From contig JAEYUX010000024.1 in assembly GCA_023432235.1 (NCBI GenBank), positions 1 through 5,573 of the forward strand: a stretch of DNA of 5,573 nucleotides, in the 5' to 3' direction. Of this stretch, positions 1 through 5,573 are shown one piece after another. A model generated the notes under the pieces. The model saw only the letters and a program-made list of their open reading frames with translations, was not told the origin of the DNA and did not search any database. The stretch comes from Actinomycetes bacterium. GTDB taxonomy: Bacteria > Actinomycetota > Actinomycetes > Actinomycetales > Demequinaceae. The translations under genes were made by a program, and so were the position numbers. The number at the start of each line of letters is the position of its first letter. Position 1 is the stretch's first letter.

Positions 1-169
1 CGCCCACCGGCTTGAGTAGCGGGTGGTCACAGAAGCGGGGGATGTCGATGCCCACCTGTTCCGCGGCGCGGATGATGAGAGTGTCCTTTTCCACCTGCGT
101 CTCGATGCCGTCAATCGTGACGGTGACGAGGTTGGTGGTGGCGGGCGCGTTGTCCGCGGTGGCGGTCAT
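1..169 (-). CDS. nuoG: NADH-quinone oxidoreductase subunit G, N-terminal fragment (cut by window edge)
   Basis: NuoG is the large iron-sulfur subunit of the peripheral arm of complex I and passes electrons from NuoF/NuoE towards NuoB. Only the first 56 codons are visible; the gene runs off the low-coordinate end. After a short Ala/Thr-rich leader (residues 1-13), residues 14-45 read as the start of a plant-type [2Fe-2S] ferredoxin fold (VTVTIDGIETQV, then a stretch ending DIPRFCDHP). Cys47 in RFCDHP matches the first ligand of the N1b cluster in this family; the remaining ligands would lie just outside the window. The ATG start overlaps the nuoF stop as ATGA, and AGGAGG lies 7 bases upstream, which fixes the start. 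The identity rests on this fragment plus its position after nuoF, the standard nuo order. Its molybdopterin-like C-terminal domain cannot be assessed. Confidence 0.93.
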   Translation of the reverse strand, partial: MTATADNAPATTNLVTVTIDGIETQVEKDTLIIRAAEQVGIDIPRFCDHPLLKPVG

Positions 170-1485
170 GCGTGGGCCTCCTCGGGAGACGACGTGAAGT
201 CAAAGAGGGCCGACGCTGCGTGGTCGAAAGGACAAGCGCCCAATTCCACGTGCTTCTCGTACTCCTCACGGAACAACTGAATCGATGACGTCACGGACGA
301 GGTCGCACCATCACCCAGCGCACAGAAGGCGCGGCCGAGGATCGAGTCGCACGTGGCGATCAGCTGGTCGATATCGGCGTAGGTGCCCTGGCCCGCTTCG
401 AGGCGGTGAAGGATGAGCGTGAGCCAGTACGTGCCTTCACGGCACGGGGTGCACTTGCCACACGACTCATGCTTGTAGAACTCGGCCCACCGCTCCACGG
501 CGCGAACTACGCATGTCGTGTCATCAAAGATCTGCAAAGCGCGGGTACCGAGCATCGAGCCTGCGGCGCCCACGCTCTCGTAGTCGAGGGGGGTGTCGAG
601 GTGCTCAGCCGTAAACAGCGGCGTTGATGAGCCACCCGGCGTCCAGAACTTCAGTTCGTGGCCCTCGCGCATCCCGCCGGCCATTTCAAGCAGTTCGCGC
701 AACGTGATGCCGAGCGGCGCCTCGTACTGTCCGGGCTTCTTCACGTGGCCCGAAAGCGAGAACAGGCCCATCCCCTTCGAGCGCTCGGTTCCCATCCCGG
801 CAAACCAATCAACGCCATTGGCGATGATCGACGGCACGGACGCGATCGACTCGACGTTGTTAACAACGGTGGGACGTGCGTACAGGCCCGCCACTGCAGG
901 GAATGGCGGCTTGAGGCGCGGCTGGCCGCGGCGGCCCTCCAATGAGTCGAGCAGTGCGGTCTCTTCACCACAGATGTACGCACCGGCGCCCGCGTGGACG
1001 GTGATGTCGAGGTCAAAACCGGAGCCCTGGATGTTCTTCCCAAGCCAGCCATTGTCATACGCCTCTTGAACAGCCTTAAGGAGGCGGCGGTACACGTGGA
1101 CCACTTCGCCGCGCACGTAAATGAAGGCGTGGTTGCATCCAATGGCGAAGGAGGTGATGAGCGCGCCCTCGATCAGCACATGGGGCGCGGCAAGCATCGT
1201 GGGAATGTCCTTGCACGTGCCGGGCTCCGACTCATCGGCGTTGACAACGAGGTAGCGCGGACCGCCGTCGGGCGCCGGCAAGAATCCCCATTTCATCCCG
1301 GTGGGGAAGCCAGCGCCGCCACGGCCCCGCAGACCCGAGTCTTTCACCGCCTGGATGATCGCCTCGGGCGTCATGGAGAACGCCGTCTTGGCAGCGTCGT
1401 ACCCACCCTGGCCAACGTAGGTGTCGAAGTTCCACGAGCGCTCAAGGCCCCACGTGGCACTGAGAACGGGGGTCAGATCAGTCAC
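166..1485 (-). CDS. nuoF: NADH-quinone oxidoreductase subunit F (NADH/FMN/N3-binding, 51 kDa)
   Basis: NuoF is the entry point of complex I: it oxidises NADH with FMN and passes electrons to [4Fe-4S] cluster N3. Counting from the GTG start used here (439 residues), the Gly-rich FMN motif GRGGAGFPTG is at 54-63, VVNADESEPGTCKD at about 80-93, the Gly-rich AGAGAYICGEETAL at 165-178, and the N3 ligands CxxCxxC at Cys352, 355 and 358 with the fourth at Cys398 (FCALGDGA). Length and content match full-length NuoF, and no key residue is missing. An in-frame ATG at 1503 would add six residues (445 aa). I prefer GTG at 1485 because it gives a GTGA overlap with the nuoE stop, as at other junctions here, and has AAGGGA 8 bases upstream; the ATG has only a poorly spaced AGGG. 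The end overlaps nuoG by ATGA. Identity is very secure; the start is less so. Confidence 0.97.
   Translation of the reverse strand: MTDLTPVLSATWGLERSWNFDTYVGQGGYDAAKTAFSMTPEAIIQAVKDSGLRGRGGAGFPTGMKWGFLPAPDGGPRYLVVNADESEPGTCKDIPTMLAAPHVLIEGALITSFAIGCNHAFIYVRGEVVHVYRRLLKAVQEAYDNGWLGKNIQGSGFDLDITVHAGAGAYICGEETALLDSLEGRRGQPRLKPPFPAVAGLYARPTVVNNVESIASVPSIIANGVDWFAGMGTERSKGMGLFSLSGHVKKPGQYEAPLGITLRELLEMAGGMREGHELKFWTPGGSSTPLFTAEHLDTPLDYESVGAAGSMLGTRALQIFDDTTCVVRAVERWAEFYKHESCGKCTPCREGTYWLTLILHRLEAGQGTYADIDQLIATCDSILGRAFCALGDGATSSVTSSIQLFREEYEKHVELGACPFDHAASALFDFTSSPEEAHA
177..182 (-). promoter_or_regulatory. Ribosome binding site of nuoG, inside the nuoF end
   Basis: AGGAGG on the minus strand, 7 bases before the nuoG ATG at 169, within the last codons of nuoF (the EEA of its terminal SPEEAHA). 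Confidence 0.75.
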
Positions 1486-2138
1486 GAGTCCTGTCCCTTC
1501 CATCCCTGTTCTTTGGCGACCTCGATTCCGGCAAGCGATGGCGCGCCAGCGGACGGGCCCTCATCGGCGCGCCCGTCAGGGAATCCAGCAAGGACGCGCG
1601 ACACCTCCTTGAACGTTGCGACCGTGTCCGCACCACGCGTGGGCTTCACCGGCTTCCCGTCCAAGATGTCGTTAACGAGCTCCAATGCCGTCTCCGGCGT
1701 CATGTTGTCGAAGAACTCCCAGTTGACCATCATGACGGGCGCAAAGTCGCAGGCCGCGTTGCACTCAAGGCGCTCGAGCGAGATCTTGCCGTCCGCCGTC
1801 GTCTCGTCGTGCCCAACGCCGCAGTGTTCGCTCACGCGCCGCCAGATCTCGTCGCCGCCCATGATGGCGCACAACGTGTTCGTGCACACGCCCACCTGGT
1901 ACTCGCCGTTGGGACGACGCTTGTACTGGGTGTAGAACGTGGCCACGGCAGAGACCTCGGGCGCCGTCAGGCCCAACTGGTCAGCGCAGAACTGAATACC
2001 GTCCGGCGAGATGTAACCGTCGATCGACTGCACGAGGTGCAGCATCGGCAACAACGCAGAGCGCTCCACGGGGTAGCGGCTCTTGATCTCGGCGGCGTCC
2101 TTGGTGAGCGCCGCGAGGGTGGACTCGTCGTAGGTCAT
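1482..2138 (-). CDS. nuoE: NADH-quinone oxidoreductase subunit E (N1a [2Fe-2S], 24 kDa)
   Basis: NuoE is the small thioredoxin-like [2Fe-2S] subunit that partners NuoF in the NADH dehydrogenase module. The 218-residue product has an N-terminal helical region (about 1-70, including YPVERSALLPMLHLVQ and SAVATFYTQY) followed by the thioredoxin-like domain. Its cluster N1a ligands are Cys85, Cys90, Cys126 and Cys130, in the family spacing CxxxxC...CxxxC (VCTNTLC and ECNAACDFAP). The last 45-50 residues, after NDILDGKPVKP, form a Gly/Ala/Pro-containing tail beyond the core domain. The ATG start at 2138 overlaps the nuoD stop as ATGA and has GGGAGG 9 bases upstream. The same frame stays open to 2270, but those 44 extra residues are Arg/Gly-rich, lie inside nuoD and look like read-through of the other frame. 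The stop overlaps the nuoF GTG. Confidence 0.96.
   Translation of the reverse strand: MTYDESTLAALTKDAAEIKSRYPVERSALLPMLHLVQSIDGYISPDGIQFCADQLGLTAPEVSAVATFYTQYKRRPNGEYQVGVCTNTLCAIMGGDEIWRRVSEHCGVGHDETTADGKISLERLECNAACDFAPVMMVNWEFFDNMTPETALELVNDILDGKPVKPTRGADTVATFKEVSRVLAGFPDGRADEGPSAGAPSLAGIEVAKEQGWKGQDS
1494..1499 (-). promoter_or_regulatory. Ribosome binding site deciding the nuoF start
   Basis: AAGGGA on the minus strand, 8 bases before GTG 1485 and inside the nuoE end. It lies downstream of the competing ATG at 1503, so it can serve only the GTG, which also makes a GTGA overlap with the nuoE stop. Confidence 0.55.
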
Positions 2139-3487
2139 CGGTCGACGCCTCCCAGGACCATGTCGATCGTGGCGATCGCCACCACCACGTCGGCCACCTG
2201 GCCGCCTTCGGTGAGCGCGGACAGCGCCTGTAGGTTGTTGAAACCGGGATCGCGGAAGTGTGCGCGCCACGGCTTGGTACCGCCGTCGGAGACCACGTGG
2301 ACGCCGAGGAAACCCTTGGGGTTCTCGACAGCCGCGTAGGCCTGACCGGCCGGCACGGGGAAGCCTTCGGTCACCAACTTGAAGTGGTGGATGAGTGCTT
2401 CCATTGACTCGCCCATGATGTGGCGAATGTGCTCAAACGAGTTGCCCTGGCCGTCCGATCCAACGGACAACTGCGAAGGCAACGCGATCTTCTTGTCGGC
2501 CACCATGACGGGTGCGCCCTCAAGCTGCTCAAGGCGATCCGCACACTGCTCAACGATCTTGAGCGACTCGTAGCACTCCTCAAGGCGAAGCACGACGCGG
2601 CTATAGGCGTCGGCATCCGTTGACGTCGGCACGGCAAAGTCGTAGGTCTCGTAACCCGCGTATGGCTCGGACTTGCGAAGGTCGTACGGCACGCCTGCTG
2701 AACGAAGGATGGGGCCGGTGATCCCGAGCGCCATGCAGGCAGCGAGATCGAGAGTTGCCACACCCTGAAGGCGGCCCTTGAAGATCGGGTTCTCGAGCTG
2801 GAGAAGTGCAAGCTCATCAAGTCGCTGACGCACCTGCGGGATCATGTCGCGGATCATCTTCACCGCGCCCTCAGGGGTGTCGATCGCAACGCCGCCGGGA
2901 CGGATGTAGGCGTTGTTGACGCGCAGGCCCGTAATCGCCTCAATCACCTTGAAGGTTTCTTCACGGCCGATGAAGGCTGTGGTCATGACGGTGGTCGCGC
3001 CCATCTCGTTTCCACCGGTGCCGATGGCAACGAGGTGCGAGCCGATGCGGGTCAGTTCCATCATGAGGACGCGCAACACATTGGCGCGCTCGGGGATGTC
3101 GTCAGTGATGCCAAGGAGCTTCTCGGCACCCATGCAGAACACGGCCTCGTTGAACATCGGAGCCACGTAGTCCATGCGCGTGCAGAACGTGACGCCCTGC
3201 GTCCACGTCCGATACTCCATGTTCTTCTCGATGCCCGTGTGGAGGTAGCCGATGCCGGCGCGGCACTCGGTGACGGTCTCGCCTTCGACCTCGAGCATGA
3301 TGCGCAGCACGCCGTGGGTGGACGGGTGCTGCGGACCCATGTTGAAGACGAGTCGCTGCTCGCCAAGGCGGGTGGCCTCTTCTGCGATCTCGGACCAGTC
3401 GCCGCCAAAGACGGTGAACTCGGGCGCAGTACCGTCGTCCTCGCCAAGGCCGGCCGTGGCCTGGGGAGCGGTGTAGTCAGTCGTCAT
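2135..3487 (-). CDS. nuoD: NADH-quinone oxidoreductase subunit D (49 kDa, quinone site)
   Basis: NuoD is the 49 kDa-type subunit, related to the [NiFe]-hydrogenase large subunit, that forms the quinone-reduction pocket with NuoB. The 450-residue product has the signature GPQHPSTHG at 51-59 and IGYLHTGIEK at 79-88. By alignment from memory with Thermus Nqo4 (His38, Tyr87), the quinone-contacting residues correspond to His58 and Tyr107. The C-terminus (FRDPGFNNLQAL, then IDMVLGGVDR at the very end) is the family's conserved close. Residues 1-40 are an acidic, poorly conserved leader typical of the longer actinobacterial proteins. The start is ATG with an AGGAGG site 5 bases upstream that abuts the nuoC stop; the end overlaps nuoE. 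It is a separate gene, not the fused NuoCD of enterobacteria, and full length with no lesion seen. Confidence 0.98.
   Translation of the reverse strand: MTTDYTAPQATAGLGEDDGTAPEFTVFGGDWSEIAEEATRLGEQRLVFNMGPQHPSTHGVLRIMLEVEGETVTECRAGIGYLHTGIEKNMEYRTWTQGVTFCTRMDYVAPMFNEAVFCMGAEKLLGITDDIPERANVLRVLMMELTRIGSHLVAIGTGGNEMGATTVMTTAFIGREETFKVIEAITGLRVNNAYIRPGGVAIDTPEGAVKMIRDMIPQVRQRLDELALLQLENPIFKGRLQGVATLDLAACMALGITGPILRSAGVPYDLRKSEPYAGYETYDFAVPTSTDADAYSRVVLRLEECYESLKIVEQCADRLEQLEGAPVMVADKKIALPSQLSVGSDGQGNSFEHIRHIMGESMEALIHHFKLVTEGFPVPAGQAYAAVENPKGFLGVHVVSDGGTKPWRAHFRDPGFNNLQALSALTEGGQVADVVVAIATIDMVLGGVDR
2148..2153 (-). promoter_or_regulatory. Ribosome binding site of nuoE, inside the nuoD end
   Basis: GGGAGG on the minus strand, 9 bases before ATG 2138, within the last codons of nuoD (the GGV of its terminal LGGVDR). 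It supports the short nuoE over the 44-residue extension. Confidence 0.65.
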
Positions 3488-3492
3488 CGCGG

Positions 3493-3498
3493 CCTCCT
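3493..3498 (-). promoter_or_regulatory. Ribosome binding site of nuoD, overlapping the nuoC stop
   Basis: A perfect AGGAGG on the minus strand, 5 bases before the nuoD ATG. Its first two bases are the last two of the nuoC TAG stop codon, so a ribosome ending nuoC sits on the nuoD initiation site. It is one of the two consensus AGGAGG sites in the window, with that of nuoG. Confidence 0.8.
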
Positions 3499-4207
3499 AC
3501 CTGTACTGCCGACGCTGGTCGGGGGACGGAATCTCCGCACCCTTGTACTCAATCGGGATGCCGCCGAGCGGGTAGTCCTTGCGCTGGGGGTGGCCTACCC
3601 AGTCGTCGGGCATCTCAATGCGCGCGAGGCCGGGGTGGCCATCAAAAATGATGCCGAAGAAGTCCCACGTTTCCCGCTCGTGCCAGTTGTTTGCCGGGTA
3701 CACGGAAGTGACTGACGGGATGTGCGGGTCCGCATCGCTCACCGACACCTCAAGGCGAATGCGGCGGTTGTGGGTGATCGACTGGATCGGGTACACCGCG
3801 TGGAGTTCGCGGCCGGTGTGGGCCGGGTAGTGGACGCCGCTCACACCGAGGCAGAACTCGAAGCGAAGGTCCTGGTCATCACGCAGGTGCTGGCACACCT
3901 CAAGGAGGTGCTCGCGCGCGATGTGAAGCGTCAGCTCGCCGCGATCGACGACCACCGACTCGATCGCAGCCTCCGCCTTGTCTCCAAGGAGTTCCTCGAG
4001 AACGTCAACAACCTCGTCAAACCACCCGCCGTAGGGGCGCTGCGCGGTGACCGGCTCATAGACAAAGCGCGTGAGACCGTCGTAACCAGAGGTGTCGCCG
4101 CGTGCAGCGAACATGCCTTGGCGCACGTTAATGAGGGTGCGACCACCGGGACTGACAGGGCCGACCTCGGCGCCGTCAACGGGACGATTATCGATGGCGT
4201 CGCTCAC
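3497..4207 (-). CDS. nuoC: NADH-quinone oxidoreductase subunit C (30 kDa)
   Basis: NuoC is the 30 kDa-type structural subunit of the peripheral arm; it carries no cofactor and packs against NuoD and NuoB. In the 236-residue product, the family signature WHERETWDFFGIIFDGHP lies at about 175-192, followed by MPDDWVGHPQRKDYPLGG at about 199-216. The N-terminal 60 or so residues (including GRTLINVRQGMF) precede the conserved domain, as commonly seen in actinobacterial NuoC. The start is a GTG, supported by a GTGA overlap with the nuoB stop; the Shine-Dalgarno is weak (AAGGG about 9 bases upstream), so translation probably depends on coupling to nuoB. The stop is TAG, 9 bases before nuoD. A later start is not excluded, but the next ATG (residue 32) would remove part of the leader. 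Confidence 0.96.
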   Translation of the reverse strand: MSDAIDNRPVDGAEVGPVSPGGRTLINVRQGMFAARGDTSGYDGLTRFVYEPVTAQRPYGGWFDEVVDVLEELLGDKAEAAIESVVVDRGELTLHIAREHLLEVCQHLRDDQDLRFEFCLGVSGVHYPAHTGRELHAVYPIQSITHNRRIRLEVSVSDADPHIPSVTSVYPANNWHERETWDFFGIIFDGHPGLARIEMPDDWVGHPQRKDYPLGGIPIEYKGAEIPSPDQRRQYR

Positions 4208-4755
4208 CGGAGCAGGCCCTTCATGTCGGAGGTGGGAGTCGCTTCGAGTGCCGCCGCCTCAGCCGCTGCGGCCACCTGCTTGCGGTGGCCGAGCATCGGC
4301 TTGTCCTTGGCGAGTTCGTGCACCTTGAGGAGAGCGTTGATCAGCATCTCGGGACGGGGTGGGCAACCGGGCAGGTAGATGTCCACCGGCACCACGTGGT
4401 CGACACCCTGAACGATTGCGTAGTTGTTGAACATGCCGCCAGACGAGGCGCACACGCCCATCGCGAGCACCCACTTGGGCTCGGCCATCTGGTCGTATAC
4501 GCGGCGCACAATGGGCGCCATCTTCTGGGACACGCGACCCGCAACGATCATGATGTCGGCCTGACGCGGTGAACCGCGGAAGACCTCCATACCAAAGCGG
4601 GCAAGGTCGAAGCGGGGCGTGCCCGTGCTCATCATCTCGATGGCGCAACATGCCAAACCGAAGGTGGCAGGCCACATCGAGCCCGCGCGCGCCCATCCGG
4701 CAAAGTCTTCGAGCTTGCCAATGATGAACGGAGGTGCGTCTGTGTGGTCACTCAT
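4204..4755 (-). CDS. nuoB: NADH-quinone oxidoreductase subunit B (PSST, cluster N2)
   Basis: NuoB binds [4Fe-4S] cluster N2, the last iron-sulfur centre before quinone. In the 183-residue product the four ligands are the tandem pair Cys36-Cys37 (GLACCAIEMM), Cys102 (GVCASSGGMFNNY) and Cys131 (LPGCPPRPEM). The intervals of 65 and 29 residues equal those of E. coli NuoB (Cys64, 129, 158). The tail after LLKVHELAKD is Ala-rich (AAAAEAAALEA, about 162-172) and is probably a flexible or helical extension. I placed the start at ATG 4755, which has GGGAG 7 bases upstream and begins 4 bases after the nuoA stop. The frame is open to an ATG at 4800, but that would overlap nuoA by about 40 bases without need. 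The stop overlaps the nuoC GTG. Confidence 0.97.
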   Translation of the reverse strand: MSDHTDAPPFIIGKLEDFAGWARAGSMWPATFGLACCAIEMMSTGTPRFDLARFGMEVFRGSPRQADIMIVAGRVSQKMAPIVRRVYDQMAEPKWVLAMGVCASSGGMFNNYAIVQGVDHVVPVDIYLPGCPPRPEMLINALLKVHELAKDKPMLGHRKQVAAAAEAAALEATPTSDMKGLLR

Positions 4756-4759
4756 CGCG

Positions 4760-5119
4760 TCACTCCCAGTCGAATCCGCCGCGGCGCCACTCATACACAA
4801 AGGGGATTGTGATGAGCACGAGGAAGGTCAAGATCGCCAGGAAGCCGAACAATGCCAGCTGTCCGTACGCAACCGCCCACGGATAGAGGAACACCACCTC
4901 GATGTCGAAGATGATGAAGGTCATCGCAACGAGGTAGTACTTAATGGGGATACGCCCGCCGCCGATGGCCCCGGGGGTGGGCGTAAGGCCCGACTCGTAC
5001 TGGTCGAGCTTTGCGGCGTTGTACCGCTTGGGTCCAATAACGGCACTCGCCGCGAGACCCGCTCCGGCAAGGAGTGCCGCGATCACGATCATCACGACGA
5101 TCGGCACGTATGGATTCAC
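4760..5119 (-). CDS. nuoA: NADH-quinone oxidoreductase subunit A (membrane, ND3-like)
   Basis: NuoA is a small membrane subunit of complex I, homologous to mitochondrial ND3, whose loop between helices 1 and 2 runs beside the quinone chamber. The 119-residue product has three hydrophobic segments, at about 5-28, 61-81 and 86-108. The first loop carries the family motif YESG at 41-44, and helix 2 contains the conserved acidic FDIEVVFLYPWA (about 71-82). Length is typical for the family. The start codon is GTG, chosen because it begins immediately before the first helix and has AAGGA 7 bases upstream in the 19-base gap after the reductase gene. The C-terminus is positively charged and then ends FDWE, with the stop 4 bases before nuoB. 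As the first nuo gene, it follows the reductase in the same operon-like run. Confidence 0.97.
   Translation of the reverse strand: MNPYVPIVVMIVIAALLAGAGLAASAVIGPKRYNAAKLDQYESGLTPTPGAIGGGRIPIKYYLVAMTFIIFDIEVVFLYPWAVAYGQLALFGFLAILTFLVLITIPFVYEWRRGGFDWE
4763..4767 (-). promoter_or_regulatory. Ribosome binding site of nuoB, inside the nuoA end
   Basis: GGGAG on the minus strand, 7 bases before ATG 4755, embedded in the last codons of nuoA. It decides for ATG 4755 over the upstream in-frame ATG codons at 4794 and 4800. Confidence 0.65.
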
Positions 5120-5126
5120 GGTCGTG

Positions 5127-5131
5127 TCCTT
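5127..5131 (-). promoter_or_regulatory. Ribosome binding site of nuoA
   Basis: AAGGA on the minus strand, 7 bases before the nuoA GTG. It sits in the 19-base gap after the reductase stop and supports the GTG at 5119 as the start. The gap is too short to hold a promoter and shows no hairpin, so nuoA is probably co-transcribed with the reductase. Confidence 0.7.
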
Positions 5132-5138
5132 CCCGTCG

Positions 5139-5573
5139 CTATGCCGCCGGCGCGATCTTCACGAGGGCGGCGAGGAGCTTGTCAGCCCACGTGCCGCCAC
5201 GCGGCTCGTAGACGTCTGCCAGCAGTCTAGAGACAAATTTCATGATGAGCGGACGGGGCAGACCGTACCGTGTGCACACCTTCATCACGCTCGGATGTTC
5301 GATCAAGTTCGCAAACACACGCCCGAGTGAGTAGTACCCACCCAAGTCGTCCTTCATCATCCTCGCATAGGAAGCGAGAGCCTTCTCCTTGGCGGCGTCG
5401 TCACCTGCTTCTCGCCACGCCACCATGGCCTCCGAAGCACGCCGCGCCGCTTGCATCGCATACGCGATTCCCTCGCCATTGAATGGGTTGACCATGCCGC
5501 CCGAGTCCCCCACGAGCATCATGCCCGGAACGTAGAGCGGCTGGCGGTTGAAGGCCATGGGAATTGCCGCACC
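5139..5573 (-). CDS. Geranylgeranyl reductase family FAD-dependent protein, C-terminal part (cut by window edge)
   Basis: The last 144 residues and TAG stop of a gene that enters from beyond the window. The fragment has LVGDSGGMVNPFNGEGI at about 20-36, the GD-containing FAD-contacting motif with the following NPFNGEGIAYAM typical of geranylgeranyl reductases and their menaquinone-reductase relatives. It ends with helices carrying EHPSVMKVCTRYG and a final LLAALVKIAPAA. The family hydrogenates isoprenoid double bonds; in actinobacteria the MenJ type saturates one unit of the menaquinone side chain, making MK-n(H2). Lying 19 bases upstream of nuoA, this copy is plausibly such a quinone-tail reductase, but archaeal-lipid-type or chlorophyll-type relatives share the motif, and substrate cannot be read from this piece. 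The N-terminal dinucleotide-binding Gly motif is outside the window. Confidence 0.9.
   Translation of the reverse strand, partial: GAAIPMAFNRQPLYVPGMMLVGDSGGMVNPFNGEGIAYAMQAARRASEAMVAWREAGDDAAKEKALASYARMMKDDLGGYYSLGRVFANLIEHPSVMKVCTRYGLPRPLIMKFVSRLLADVYEPRGGTWADKLLAALVKIAPAA

Noticed and set aside
994..1935. A 313-codon open frame on the plus strand opposite nuoF and nuoE.
   Set aside because: It is fully antisense to two well-conserved genes, crosses their junction, resembles no family and has low-complexity composition. In GC-rich DNA such antisense open frames arise from the codon bias of the real gene.
2139..2270. A 44-residue N-terminal extension of nuoE.
   Set aside because: It lies inside nuoD in another frame, is Arg/Gly-rich and unlike NuoE, and ATG 2138 has both a ribosome site and an ATGA overlap.
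3035..3715. A 226-codon open frame on the plus strand opposite nuoD and nuoC.
   Set aside because: It is antisense to conserved coding sequence, with no recognisable domain; it is a shadow of nuoD/nuoC codon bias.
3722..4378. A 218-codon open frame on the plus strand opposite nuoC and nuoB.
   Set aside because: It is antisense to conserved genes and crosses the nuoB/nuoC junction with no recognisable protein family.
4756..4800. A 15-residue N-terminal extension of nuoB.
   Set aside because: It would overlap nuoA; ATG 4755 has a well-placed GGGAG and gives the usual NuoB length.
5120..5138. Possible promoter or terminator between the reductase gene and nuoA.
   Set aside because: Only 19 bases, filled by the nuoA ribosome site, with no hairpin or T-run seen.
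4619..5230. A 203-codon plus-strand open frame across nuoB, nuoA and the reductase end, with a charged His/Asp-rich stretch.
   Set aside because: The His/Asp-rich part is the antisense of hydrophobic Val/Ile codons in the nuoA helices, not a metal-binding protein.
1..5573. Search for a mobile element, CRISPR array, RNA gene, defence system or other novel locus.
   Set aside because: Conserved nuo and reductase coding sequence fills the whole window. I saw no spaced direct repeats, no terminal inverted repeats, no tRNA-like structure and no unexplained stretch over 20 bases.

Overview
This window is a stretch of GC-rich bacterial chromosome in which every identifiable gene lies on the minus strand. 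Reading that strand from the high to the low coordinate, it holds the 3' end of a geranylgeranyl-reductase-family flavoprotein gene, then nuoA, nuoB, nuoC, nuoD, nuoE and nuoF complete, and the first 56 codons of nuoG. These encode the start of the proton-pumping NADH:quinone oxidoreductase (respiratory complex I, NDH-1). The separate nuoC and nuoD genes, the high GC, the GTG starts, and a menaquinone/geranylgeranyl reductase directly upstream of nuoA all suggest an actinobacterium. Micrococcales is a tentative guess from the general look of the proteins; no search was possible.

Layout: 5139-5573 reductase C-terminal half (cut by the window edge); 4760-5119 nuoA; 4204-4755 nuoB; 3497-4207 nuoC; 2135-3487 nuoD; 1482-2138 nuoE; 166-1485 nuoF; 1-169 nuoG (cut by the window edge). 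Coding is essentially continuous. The only non-coding gaps are 19, 4 and 9 bases, and the other four junctions are 4-base ATGA or GTGA stop/start overlaps. There is no room for an internal promoter or terminator outside coding sequence, so the window reads as one translationally coupled transcription unit whose promoter lies beyond position 5573.

How the genes work together: NuoE, NuoF and NuoG form the NADH-oxidising electron-input module. NuoF binds FMN, NADH and the N3 [4Fe-4S] cluster, NuoE carries N1a [2Fe-2S], and NuoG carries the rest of the iron-sulfur wire. NuoB (cluster N2), NuoC and NuoD form the connecting module where quinone is reduced, and NuoA is a small membrane subunit next to the quinone chamber. 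The upstream reductase probably saturates the isoprenoid tail of menaquinone, the likely electron acceptor of this complex. All the expected Fe-S ligand cysteines in NuoB, NuoE and NuoF are present, so the genes look intact and functional.

I found no mobile element, CRISPR array, RNA gene, pseudogene or convincing novel system. This is an ordinary core-metabolism region, and the findings below are modest.
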